A stretch of DNA of 64,000 bases from Gemmatimonadetes bacterium SCN 70-22. GTDB taxonomy: Bacteria; Gemmatimonadota; Gemmatimonadetes; Gemmatimonadales; Gemmatimonadaceae. Position 1 is the first letter of the stretch. Every line of letters starts with the position of its first letter. The stretch lies in contig MEDZ01000012.1 in assembly GCA_001724275.1 (NCBI GenBank), forward strand, positions 59,114 through 123,113. Direction: 5' to 3'. A program made the position numbers and the translations under genes. Positions 9,534 through 16,956 of this stretch are shown piece by piece. The notes beneath the pieces were generated by a model that saw only the letters and a list, made by a program, of their open reading frames with translations, was not told where the DNA came from and did no database searches.

Positions 9534-10880
9534 ATGGCCGATCTCCTGATCGTCGACGACGAATCGCCGCTGGCGATGAACTTCACCAGGTTCTTCGAGC
9601 GCAAGGGGCACACCGTGCGGCGAGCGGCATCGGGCGAGGCGGCGTTGGCCCTGTGGCACGAGCGACGCCCCGACGTGACGCTCCTCGACCTGCGCCTCCC
9701 CGACATGTCCGGCTTCGACGTCTTCGCGCGCATCCGGCACGAAGACCCGATGGTGATCATGGTCTCGGGCTACGCGGACATCTCGATGGCGGTGCGCGCC
9801 GTGCAGGATGGCGTCGAGAACTTCCTCACCAAGCCGGTCGAGCTCTCGCACCTCGGCGTCGTCGTCGATCGCGCCCTCGAGAAGCTGCGCGTGCGCCAGC
9901 TGTCACGGTACCTCACGGCGAGACGGGCAAGCAGTCGCCACATCGCCATCGGCAGTTCCCCGCGCATGCAGGAACTGGCCCGGCAAGTCGACCTCCTGGC
10001 CGCCAGCGACCGGACGACCGTTCTCCTGCTGGGAGAGAGCGGGACGGGGAAGGGGAGGATCGCGGAGATCATCCATGCCAACTCGTCGCGCGCCCCTGCC
10101 CCGCTCCTCGAGGTGAACTGCGCCGCCCATGCAATCGAGTCGCTCGACGCGGAACTGTTCGGCGCCGACGAGCCCAGCCGCGGTGCGGTGCGGCCGGGCG
10201 TCCTGGAGATGGCCACGGGGGGGACGCTCTTCATCGACGAGATCGGCGCCCTCCCCCAGCCGCTCCAGCCGAAGCTGCTGCGCGTGCTCGAAGGGAAGCC
10301 CTTCCGGCGCGTCGGGGGGACGCACGAAGTGACCGTCGATGTGCGCGTCATCGCCGCCACGAACGTGGATCTCGTCAGCGAAGTCAACGCGGGTCGCTTC
10401 CGCGAAGACCTCTACTACCGGCTGAGCGTCATGCCCCTCACGCTCCCGCCGCTGCGGGCATGGGCGCGTGAGGACCTGGTGGAGCTGCTGGCGCGCCTCA
10501 TGGAGGAGCTGGCGCCGCACCTGCCCGGCGCCCCGCGCGAGATCGCCGAAGAGGCGCTCGATGCGCTGCTGCGCTACGCGTGGCCCGGGAACATCCGCGA
10601 GTTGCGCAACGTGCTGGAGCGCGGGATGATCGTGGGACGCGGCGAGCCGCAGCTCGCGCTGCATTCCCTCCCCCCTGAGTTGCGCGCCCCCTCCCACGCC
10701 GGTGCGAATTCCGAGCGCCACGAGGGACGGTCGCTCGCCGAGGTGGAGCGCGAGCACATCGAGCGGACGCTGCGCCGGCACGACGGGAATCGCACGCACG
10801 CTGCCCGCGAGCTCGGGATCTCGCGGGCCACGCTCATCAAGAAGATCAAGGAATATCGGCTCCCCAACGGGGTGAGCTGA
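9534..10880 (+). CDS. NtrC-type response regulator lacking the GAFTGA loop
   Basis: 448 residues: receiver domain with phospho-acceptor D52 in [11 protein letters not shown]+ domain with Walker A GESGTGKG (K173), Walker B GGTLFIDEIG, arginine-finger region FREDLYYRL, and a C-terminal Fis-type helix-turn-helix with HAARELGISRATLIKKI. In sigma-54 activators the segment after LFG contains GAFTGA, which touches sigma-54. Here LFG (208-210) is followed by ADEPSRGAVRPG and the region is about five residues shorter, so the motif is absent. The other NtrC-type regulator in this window (57773-59173) has it intact. This protein may therefore act on sigma-70 promoters, as some GAFTGA-less relatives do, or work as a DNA-binding ATPase. 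It starts 4 bp after the hybrid kinase stop and probably receives phosphate from it. Confidence 0.88.
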   Translation: MADLLIVDDESPLAMNFTRFFERKGHTVRRAASGEAALALWHERRPDVTLLDLRLPDMSGFDVFARIRHEDPMVIMVSGYADISMAVRAVQDGVENFLTKPVELSHLGVVVDRALEKLRVRQLSRYLTARRASSRHIAIGSSPRMQELARQVDLLAASDRTTVLLLGESGTGKGRIAEIIHANSSRAPAPLLEVNCAAHAIESLDAELFGADEPSRGAVRPGVLEMATGGTLFIDEIGALPQPLQPKLLRVLEGKPFRRVGGTHEVTVDVRVIAATNVDLVSEVNAGRFREDLYYRLSVMPLTLPPLRAWAREDLVELLARLMEELAPHLPGAPREIAEEALDALLRYAWPGNIRELRNVLERGMIVGRGEPQLALHSLPPELRAPSHAGANSERHEGRSLAEVEREHIERTLRRHDGNRTHAARELGISRATLIKKIKEYRLPNGVS

Positions 10881-10930
10881 CCACCATGGGGAACGCGTGA
10901 ACAACGCGTGAACAACGCGCGAGGATGGCG

Positions 10931-11122
10931 ATGAACACGCCCCACGAACACGACGCGATGACCTGCCGCGCCTGCGGCAACGAGGAGCGTGCCTCCGAGG
11001 GGTACCCGTGCAACGGATGCGGCACCTTCATCTGCGTGATCTGCAGCATGAAGGGGGTAACCCTCTGCCGGAAGTGCGCCGCCGCCGGGCCGATCGCGAA
11101 TCCGCCGCCGCCGCGTCCCTGA
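10931..11122 (+). CDS. Small protein with four CxxC pairs (zinc-ribbon/RING-like)
   Basis: About 63 residues containing four CxxC pairs (CRAC, CNGC, CVIC, CRKC), enough for two zinc sites, followed by a proline-rich tail. The spacing resembles small double zinc-ribbon or FYVE/RING-like folds, but I recognise no named family. ATG 10931 is preceded by a GAGG at a usual Shine-Dalgarno distance; ATG 10925, two codons earlier, is possible. Two 11-bp direct repeats (unit GAACAACGCGT, 10899-10920) lie just upstream. It sits 50 bp after the response regulator and may be its last co-transcribed gene. Eight ordered cysteines in so short a frame argue that it is real. Confidence 0.6.
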   Translation: MNTPHEHDAMTCRACGNEERASEGYPCNGCGTFICVICSMKGVTLCRKCAAAGPIANPPPPRP

Positions 11123-11167
11123 GCGCGGCGGTCGGGACGCGAGTCGGCCGCGCCCCCGGGCGCGGGC

Positions 11168-11596
11168 TCAGGACACGAGTCCGCCGCGCGGTGCGACGAA
11201 CTGCGGCGGGGCCGCGCGCACCAGCAGCGCGACCTCCGCGTGCGGCGTCGCGTCCAGCGCGATGCGCATCGTGTATGCCCCCGATTCGTTCAGGGGGAGG
11301 TCGATCGCCGCGATGAGCGGCAGGTCCATCTCGGTCGCCATCGGCGGGATCCCCTCGACCTCGATCTCGCCGTCGGACGACCAGAGCTCGACCCCGCTGG
11401 GGTTCACCCAACGCAGCGATACGGTGTGGCGGCCGACGTCCGCCGCACCGCCCTTGAGGCGCACCACGAGGTGGGCGCGGGGGTGGAGTGCCGGGAGCTG
11501 TCCCACCTGCACCGCGTCGAAGACGCCAAGGATGTTGAGCTTCCCTTCCTGGGAAATGTTGGCCGCGTCGGCGAAGAGTGCGAAGGAGACATGCAT
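11168..11596 (-). CDS. DUF6941-like protein of unknown function
   Basis: About 142 residues starting MHVSFALFADAANIS and continuing through GKLNILGVFD, a beginning I associate with the DUF6941 family; the function of that family is not known. The rest looks like a single beta-sandwich (alternating strands such as AHLVVRLKG and YTMRIALDA), with no signal peptide and no membrane segment. I place the start at ATG 11596 rather than ATG 11617 because a TAGCTT box lies 5 nt upstream of it, in mirror image to the divergent EamA gene. If so, the mRNA would have no leader. The family name is from memory and not searched. Confidence 0.65.
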   Translation of the reverse strand: MHVSFALFADAANISQEGKLNILGVFDAVQVGQLPALHPRAHLVVRLKGGAADVGRHTVSLRWVNPSGVELWSSDGEIEVEGIPPMATEMDLPLIAAIDLPLNESGAYTMRIALDATPHAEVALLVRAAPPQFVAPRGGLVS

Positions 11597-11631
11597 GCCC
11601 AAAGCTACCCGGGCCATCTAGCTTTGGGCAT
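11595..11631. promoter_or_regulatory. Perfect 13-bp inverted repeat forming a divergent promoter
   Basis: ATGCCCAAAGCTA (11595-11607) and its exact complement TAGCTTTGGGCAT (11619-11631) flank 11 bp. On each strand the arm reads TAGCTT, five bases, then ATG: the EamA start (11630) on plus and the DUF6941 start (11596) on minus. TAGCTT fits a -10 box, so both genes could be transcribed without a leader from mirrored promoters. The perfect symmetry could also be an operator for a dimeric regulator. Confidence 0.6.
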
Positions 11632-12553
11632 GGCTGTCAGTGCTGCGGAAATCGTCGCCCCGGGCGACGCCCCATCGCGCGAGAGTGAAGCGCGCTGGAC
11701 GACCGACATTCTTCTCCTCCTGATGGCGACCATCTGGGGGATCAACTTCTCCGTCCTGAAGTACGGGACGCAGTTCGTCGCCCCCCTCGCCTTCAACGGG
11801 ACCCGCATTCCCATCGCCGCCGCGACCCAACTGGGGATCGCGAGGGCGATGGGACTCCCGCGCGTCCCGACCCGCGAGGCCCGGGAGCTCATCCTGCTCG
11901 GGATGCTGGGCAACGGGGTCTACCAGATCCTCTTCATCCTTGGGGTCGTCCGGTCGCGCGTGGCCACGGCAGCACTCATCGTGGCATCCACCCCGGCGTT
12001 CATCGCGATCCTCGGCCGGATGCTGGGCACCGAGCGGCTCACGCGCCGGCAGTGGGTCGGGATCGTCTTCCAGATCGTGGGGTGCTCGAGCGTGGTCCTC
12101 GGCTCGGCACGCGGGGGATCCGGGGCCGACTCGGCCCTGGGCGTCGTCCTCCTCCTGGGGGCGTCGGTGAGCTGGGCGGTGTACTCCGTCGCCCTCCGTC
12201 GCGTGGCCCAGCAGGTGCACGCCTTGCAGCTGGGTGGGCTGACGATGCTTGGCGGGGCAGTCGTCACGACGCTCGTGGCCATCCCGGCACTCGTCGCCAC
12301 CCCCTGGCTCGCCCTCCCCGCCGGGGCCTGGGCCGCGATTCTCTACAGCGCCCTCATCGCGATGGTCTTGGCCTATCTTTTCTGGTATCGCGGCCTGCGC
12401 ATCCTCGGCCCCACCCGCACGGCGGTCTACTCGAACCTCCAGCCGGTGATCGCGGCCATCGTGGCGTACTTCGTGTTGCGTGAGGTGCCGACCCTCCCCC
12501 AGGTCGTCGGCGCCGCCTTCGTGATCTCCGGACTCCTCCTCACCCGCCGCTAG
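11630..12553 (+). CDS. EamA/DMT-superfamily transporter
   Basis: 307 residues with about ten hydrophobic helices in two homologous halves, the EamA layout. The first half opens with ILLLLMATIWGINF and the second ends LREVPTLPQVVGAAFVISG, matching the conserved end of RhaT/YdcZ-type EamA repeats (helix, P, helix). These proteins export metabolites such as amino acids or nucleosides across the inner membrane; the substrate is not predictable. The start at 11630 sits in the mirrored promoter shared with the DUF6941 gene. It ends 66 bp before a HAD phosphatase gene, with an 8-bp repeat array between. Confidence 0.85.
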   Translation: MAVSAAEIVAPGDAPSRESEARWTTDILLLLMATIWGINFSVLKYGTQFVAPLAFNGTRIPIAAATQLGIARAMGLPRVPTREARELILLGMLGNGVYQILFILGVVRSRVATAALIVASTPAFIAILGRMLGTERLTRRQWVGIVFQIVGCSSVVLGSARGGSGADSALGVVLLLGASVSWAVYSVALRRVAQQVHALQLGGLTMLGGAVVTTLVAIPALVATPWLALPAGAWAAILYSALIAMVLAYLFWYRGLRILGPTRTAVYSNLQPVIAAIVAYFVLREVPTLPQVVGAAFVISGLLLTRR

Positions 12554-12580
12554 CGCGTCGCGGCCGCCCCGCTCGCCGTC

Positions 12581-12612
12581 TCGTCTTCTCGTCTTCTCGT
12601 CTTCTCGTCTTC
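12581..12612. repeat. Four exact copies of the 8-bp unit TCGTCTTC
   Basis: Tandem array in the 5' leader of the HAD gene, ending 7 bp before its ATG (12620). It is pyrimidine-rich on the coding strand. It resembles the GAGACGG heptad arrays in front of other genes in this window. Copy-number changes are likely by slippage. Confidence 0.85.
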
Positions 12613-12619
12613 TGCCTTC

Positions 12620-13312
12620 ATGAAGCTCGTCCTCTTCGACATCGACGGCACCTTGCTCTGGACCGACGGCGCGGGGCGCCGCGCGATGGAGGGTGCCCTG
12701 ATGGAAGTCTTCGGCGCCACCGGGCCGAGCGCGTACCGGTACGACGGCAAGACCGACGTCCAGATCGTTCGCGAGCTGATGCGCGAAGCCGGGGTGCACG
12801 ACGCGCTCATCGACGAGCGGCTCTCGGAGGTGCTCGAGCAGTATCTCGCACGCCTGGACCACGAGTTGGCGCAGCACGAGCCGGGGGCGCACCGTCTCGA
12901 GGGAGTGCTCGAGCTGCTCGACGCCATCGAGGCGCGCACCGATCGCGTCCTGGGGTTGCTCACCGGTAACCTCGTGGGTGGTGCGCAGCGCAAGCTCCGC
13001 GCGGTCGGGATCGACCCGGCCCGCTTCCGGATCGGCGCGTTCGGCTCGGATCACGAGCACCGCCCCGAGCTGCCGGCCATCGCCCTGGAGCGCTCGCGTG
13101 CATCGTTGGGCGACATCCTCACCGGCGATCGGCTGGTGATCATCGGCGACACGCCGTCGGACATCCACTGCGGGCGCGGCGTCGGGGCGCGGGCCATCGC
13201 GGTCGCGACGGGGCGCTACTCGGTCGACGATCTCTCGGCGCACCAGCCGGCCGCCGTCTTCTCCGACCTGCGCGACACGACCGCCGTGATGCGCGCCATC
13301 GACGAGGCGTGA
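12620..13312 (+). CDS. HAD-family hydrolase, phosphoglycolate phosphatase-like
   Basis: 230 residues. The HAD motifs are clear: motif I FDIDGTL (nucleophile D8, acid D10), motif II Thr in LLTGN, and motif IV VIIGDTPSDI. The cap domain between motif I and II is alpha-helical and of the size seen in phosphoglycolate phosphatase and pyrophosphatase relatives. It hydrolyses a small phosphorylated metabolite in the cytoplasm; the substrate is uncertain. No Shine-Dalgarno is visible; the ATG is chosen because the conserved motif begins at residue 6. Upstream lies the 8-bp repeat array. Confidence 0.85.
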   Translation: MKLVLFDIDGTLLWTDGAGRRAMEGALMEVFGATGPSAYRYDGKTDVQIVRELMREAGVHDALIDERLSEVLEQYLARLDHELAQHEPGAHRLEGVLELLDAIEARTDRVLGLLTGNLVGGAQRKLRAVGIDPARFRIGAFGSDHEHRPELPAIALERSRASLGDILTGDRLVIIGDTPSDIHCGRGVGARAIAVATGRYSVDDLSAHQPAAVFSDLRDTTAVMRAIDEA

Positions 13313-13369
13313 GGTGGAGGGGGAATCGCTCGCCCCCCGGCGACTCGGCGCCGTCCGGTCGTGCCGCCG

Positions 13370-14146
13370 ATGACGCCTGAGCCGGCGGCTCGTCTCGCCT
13401 TCACCTCGCTTCACGCCGCCGGACGTTGGCGAGGGCGCGCGTTGCACGAGTCGGTCACGGTGTTCATCGAGGCCCGGGAGGTGGTCGTGCGGCTCGAGGC
13501 GACGGGCGAGGAGCTGGCGCTCGCGCTCCCGTCGCTGACGGGCGCGGCGTGGCGCGCGGGCGTCCTGTCGGTGCATCAGGGCGGCGAGGAGTTGCAGCTG
13601 GCCGGGGGGGATGCCCTCGATCGGGCCTGGCATGCGATCGCCAAGCGTGCGTGCACCCTCCCCGAAGTGGCGCGCGCCCTTCGCGCACTCGGCACGCGTC
13701 CCGCCGGGGGCGCGCGGCCGGATGAACTCGGCGAGGCGCGTGCGCGCTTCCTGGCCCCGCTCATGCAGGCGCGTCGCCGTCTGGAGGGCGACGAGCCCGT
13801 GGAGTGGCTGGTTGCCGGCTTCGATGCCGCCGCGCTCGCCGAGCGTGTTCGCGGGGCGGTCGCGGCCATCGCCCGCGAGCGACACGAGGGACGCCCCGCC
13901 CACCGTCGTGCCCTCGAGGCGCGCCTCCTCGATGCCTGCGAACCACTCATCGCAGCGCTCGACGGCGTCCGGGAGGCGGCGGCTGCCCTCGAGACGGGCG
14001 GCGACGCCCAGCGCTTCGTGCATTGGCGCCGATGGGCCGCCCAGCTGCGTGCCCTGTTTGCCGAGGCAGACCGCGCCTGGCGAGCGATGACCACGGTGCT
14101 CGCGGGAAGCGATCGCCCCTCTCCTCCGGCCGGGTCCGGCAGATGA
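13370..14146 (+). CDS. Conserved-looking protein of unknown function
   Basis: About 258 residues, not recognised. The first 90 residues look like a small beta-rich domain (for example VVVRLEATGEELALALPSL), the rest is alpha-helical and Ala/Arg-rich, with long helices such as LGEARARFLAPLMQARRRL and repeated Glu/Arg pairs that suggest helical hairpins. No signal peptide or membrane segment. ATG 13370 is preferred to GTG 13361. The plus frame has the third-position GC bias expected of a gene, while a long minus-strand open frame over the same DNA encodes an Arg/Gly/Asp-rich shadow. It lies between the HAD gene and acpS; the context does not suggest a role. Confidence 0.6.
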   Translation: MTPEPAARLAFTSLHAAGRWRGRALHESVTVFIEAREVVVRLEATGEELALALPSLTGAAWRAGVLSVHQGGEELQLAGGDALDRAWHAIAKRACTLPEVARALRALGTRPAGGARPDELGEARARFLAPLMQARRRLEGDEPVEWLVAGFDAAALAERVRGAVAAIARERHEGRPAHRRALEARLLDACEPLIAALDGVREAAAALETGGDAQRFVHWRRWAAQLRALFAEADRAWRAMTTVLAGSDRPSPPAGSGR

Positions 14147-14203
14147 GCGTGGGCGTCCCCCCCCTCTCACGATGACGGCCCCGACCGTGCATCATTGCCC
14201 GTC

Positions 14204-14590
14204 ATGGTAGTCGGACTAGGGCTGGATATCGTCGACGTGGAACGCGTCACCCGCATGCTCGAGCGCGAGGGCGAGCGCGTGACGTCGCGCCTGCTGACCG
14301 AGCGCGAGTGGGCGTATTGCGCCGGGATGCATACGCCGGCGCAGCACGTGGCCGCCCGGCTGGCGGCGAAGGAGGCGGCGTTCAAGGCGCTCGCGGGGAC
14401 GGAGGAGGCGCGGGGGATCGGGTGGCGCGAGATCGAGGTGGTGCACGATGAGCATCGCCGTCCCTGCGTCGTGCTGCACGGGCGAGCCGCCGAACGCGCG
14501 CGCGAGCTGGCGGTGAGCCGGACCCTGGTGACGCTGTCGCATTCCCGGCAGACGGCGGGGGCGGTGGTGGTCCTGGAGCGCGACGACTAG
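14204..14590 (+). CDS. acpS: Holo-[acyl-carrier-protein] synthase
   Basis: 128 residues, the usual AcpS length. It begins MVVGLGLDIVDVERV with the Mg-binding Asp of the GxDxxxxxR motif, and has the second signature RLAAKEAAFKAL. It transfers 4'-phosphopantetheine from CoA to the Ser of acyl carrier protein, activating it for fatty-acid and lipid A synthesis. The ATG at 14204 matches the conserved start; an in-frame ATG at 14195 would add three residues. It is followed after about 40 bp by the iron-box region of the next gene. Confidence 0.95.
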   Translation: MVVGLGLDIVDVERVTRMLEREGERVTSRLLTEREWAYCAGMHTPAQHVAARLAAKEAAFKALAGTEEARGIGWREIEVVHDEHRRPCVVLHGRAAERARELAVSRTLVTLSHSRQTAGAVVVLERDD

Positions 14591-14610
14591 CCATCGATGG
14601 AAAGTGCCGA

Positions 14611-14658
14611 TAACTTCACTCGGGATAGCAATGAGAATGACTCTCAATCGTATGAGAG
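14611..14658 (+). promoter_or_regulatory. Promoter with tandem Fur-box-like dyads upstream of the iron permease
   Basis: A drop in GC marks this stretch. TAACTT (14611-14616) could be the -10 box. Immediately after comes AATGAGAATGACTCTCAAT (14630-14648), which is close to the Fur/iron-box palindrome of 7-1-7 type, and a second dyad CTCTCA-6-TGAGAG (14641-14658) overlaps it. An operator at this position would block transcription under iron sufficiency. Fur binding is inferred from the match and from the downstream FTR1 gene. Confidence 0.65.
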
Positions 14659-14761
14659 CAGCCTCACCGGACGCCCGGAACACACCGGTGCCCGGTTTCC
14701 TTCCCGAACGCACGCGCCGCCTTGCCGCGCCGTGGTAGCCCGGTGCTGTCGCACCGACCAT

Positions 14762-16954
14762 ATGCCCATCACTCCGATCGTCGTGCCTGGTTTCCGTCGT
14801 TGGTCTTCGATGTTCGCGGTCGTGATGGGCATTTTGGTCGCCACGGCGAGCGGCGCGCCGGCGCAGGAGCGCCCCGCCAAGCGCCTCGCGAGCATCGTCG
14901 GTGTCGCGGTCGAGGAGTACGCCAAGGCGGTCGACGCGAACGGCCGGATGATCTCGGACATGGAGTACGAGGAGGCGGTCTCGTTCCTCGGCGATGCCCG
15001 CGACGTGGCCCAGCGCCTCAGCGGCGACAAGGCCGCCCAGGCCCAGGCGCTCCTCGATTCGCTCGCCGGCGTCGTGGCCGCCAGGCGCCCGCCGGCCGAC
15101 CTGGCCGCCCTGCATGGGCGCTTCATGGCATCGTTAGGCGCCGATGCGGCCCTCGACCTCCCCACGCGCCGCGTCGACCTCGCGGCGGGGCGCGCCATCT
15201 ACCGGGAGCACTGCGCCGCCTGCCACGGCGCCACCGGGGGGGGCGACGGGCCCAACGCGGCCGGGATGAATCCGCCGCCGCCGGCGGTGGGGGACGCCGC
15301 GACGATGGCCGACGTCTCGCCGGCGCTCATGTTCCGCATCACCAGCGTAGGCATTGCCGGGACCCCGATGGCCGCGTGGGCCGACAAGCTCACCCCCGAC
15401 CAGCGCTGGGACGTCATCAGCTACATCAACACGCTGCGCGCGCCGAAGAGCCACGCCCCCGGTGAGGGGATCTACGCGCAGCGCTGCGCGGGATGCCATG
15501 GCGCATCCGGCGCGGGCGACGGTCCGCTGGTCGCCGCGCTCACCAAGATCCCGGTCGAGCTGAACGCATTCGCCTGGCAGGCGGAGCGTAGCGATGCCCA
15601 GATCATCGAGGCCATTCGGGCGGGGGTGCGCGGGACCGCCATGCCGCCCACGCGCGACCTGGAGGACGAGGAGCTCGCGCAGCTCGTCGCGCACGTGCGC
15701 ACGCTGGCCCTCGACGATGTCCCCGTCGCCTTGGCGACGGGAGACGAGACCCAAGACGCCGACAGCGTGGCGAAGCGGGTCATGGCGATCCTCGACGAGG
15801 CGCTCTCGGCGGCCCGCGCCGGGCGGCGCGCCGATGCCGGCGATCGCGCCTTCGATGCGTACATCGCCTTCGAACCGCTCGAGACCCCGGCGCGGGCCCG
15901 TAATCCGGGACTGGTCGCCACCATGGAGCGCCACTTCGCCGACTTCAAGGGGGCGGTGAAGGCGGACGATTTCCGTTCGGCCGAGCGCGCCCGCGATGCG
16001 ATCGCCGCCGGCATGCCGGCGATCGTCGAGCTCACCCGTCCGGCTTCGGGCTTCTGGGGCGCCTTCCTCCAGTCGTTCCTGATCATCCTGCGCGAGGGGT
16101 TCGAGGCGATCCTCGTCATCGGCGCGATCGTCGCGTTCCTCGTCAAGACCGGGAACCGGGAGCGCCTCCGTGACATCTGGCTCGGTATCGGCGCCGCCCT
16201 GGTCGCCAGCGGGGTCACCGCCGTCATCCTCGCCACCGTGCTCAAGGCCCTCCCGGCCACGCGGGAGGTCATCGAGGGGGTGACGATGCTCATCGCCGTC
16301 GCCGTCCTCTTCTCCGTCTCCTACTGGCTCGTCTCGAAGGTCGAGGCGGCCAAGTGGCAGAAGTTCATCAAGGACAAGGTCACCACCGCGCTCAGTGCGG
16401 GCGGCAGCCGTGCCCTCGTCGCGGTCGCCTTCCTCGCCGTGTACCGCGAAGGCGCCGAGACCGCGCTCTTCCTGCAGGCACTCTTCGCGGAAGGAGCCGC
16501 CCTGCCGATCACCGCGGGGATCGCCGTGGGCTTCGCCGCCCTCGTCGTCGTCTTCATGCTCTTCCACCGGTACGGTGTGAAGATCCCGCTGCGCCCGTTC
16601 TTCGGGGTGACGAGCGCCCTGCTGTACTACATGGCCTTCGTCTTCATGGGCAAGGGGATCCGGGAGCTGCAAGAGGGAAATCTCGTCCCCATCACGATCC
16701 TCCCGGGCTGGCCGTCGTTCGAGGCGATGGGGATCTTCCCCAGCGTCGAGACGCTGCTCGCGCAGTTCGCGCTGGTGGCCCTGTTCGTCTTCGCGCTCGC
16801 CAAGACCTTCTGGCCCAGGCGCTCGGTCGCGCTCCCCACGATTCCCCCGCCGCGGCACCCCGTCCCGGAGCCCATCGAGGACCGCGTGCGGGCCCTCGAG
16901 GAGAAGGTCGAGTCCATGAGCCAGGTGGCGGGGAGCGAGGGCATCACGCGTTAG
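14762..16954 (+). CDS. FTR1-family iron permease fused to two cytochrome c domains
   Basis: About 730 residues. After a signal peptide (hydrophobic core up to SGAPA) come two c-type haem domains with CAACH (C151-H155) and CAGCH (C242-H246), then a helical linker, then the FTR1 permease with about seven membrane helices. Both iron-relay motifs are intact: REGFE (R444-E448) and REGAE (R562-E566). The tail has a short coiled coil (IEDRVRALEEKVESM). FTR1/EfeU proteins take up ferric iron produced by a partner ferroxidase; here the fused cytochromes may accept the electrons from Fe(II). I chose ATG 14762; the frame is open from ATG 14597, but that would put the Fur-like dyads inside the gene. The stop overlaps the convergent lgt stop. 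Confidence 0.88.
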   Translation: MPITPIVVPGFRRWSSMFAVVMGILVATASGAPAQERPAKRLASIVGVAVEEYAKAVDANGRMISDMEYEEAVSFLGDARDVAQRLSGDKAAQAQALLDSLAGVVAARRPPADLAALHGRFMASLGADAALDLPTRRVDLAAGRAIYREHCAACHGATGGGDGPNAAGMNPPPPAVGDAATMADVSPALMFRITSVGIAGTPMAAWADKLTPDQRWDVISYINTLRAPKSHAPGEGIYAQRCAGCHGASGAGDGPLVAALTKIPVELNAFAWQAERSDAQIIEAIRAGVRGTAMPPTRDLEDEELAQLVAHVRTLALDDVPVALATGDETQDADSVAKRVMAILDEALSAARAGRRADAGDRAFDAYIAFEPLETPARARNPGLVATMERHFADFKGAVKADDFRSAERARDAIAAGMPAIVELTRPASGFWGAFLQSFLIILREGFEAILVIGAIVAFLVKTGNRERLRDIWLGIGAALVASGVTAVILATVLKALPATREVIEGVTMLIAVAVLFSVSYWLVSKVEAAKWQKFIKDKVTTALSAGGSRALVAVAFLAVYREGAETALFLQALFAEGAALPITAGIAVGFAALVVVFMLFHRYGVKIPLRPFFGVTSALLYYMAFVFMGKGIRELQEGNLVPITILPGWPSFEAMGIFPSVETLLAQFALVALFVFALAKTFWPRRSVALPTIPPPRHPVPEPIEDRVRALEEKVESMSQVAGSEGITR

Positions 16955-16956
16955 GC
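16950..16956. other. GTTAGGC heptamer holding both stop codons of convergent genes
   Basis: TAG (16952-16954, plus) ends the FTR1 fusion gene and TAA (16951-16953, minus) ends lgt, so the two genes overlap by 4 bp inside one heptamer. The same arrangement recurs at 48256-48262. Confidence 0.9.

Noticed and set aside
11618..14170. Minus-strand open frame of 850 codons
   Set aside because: It runs through EamA, HAD and two other genes on the opposite strand. Its product is Arg/Gly/Asp-rich with no motif, as expected from the complement of GC-rich genes.
14597..14761. Upstream ATG of the iron permease at 14597
   Set aside because: It would place the Fur-like dyads and a Ser/Asn/Asp-rich stretch before the signal peptide; ATG 14762 gives a normal signal sequence.
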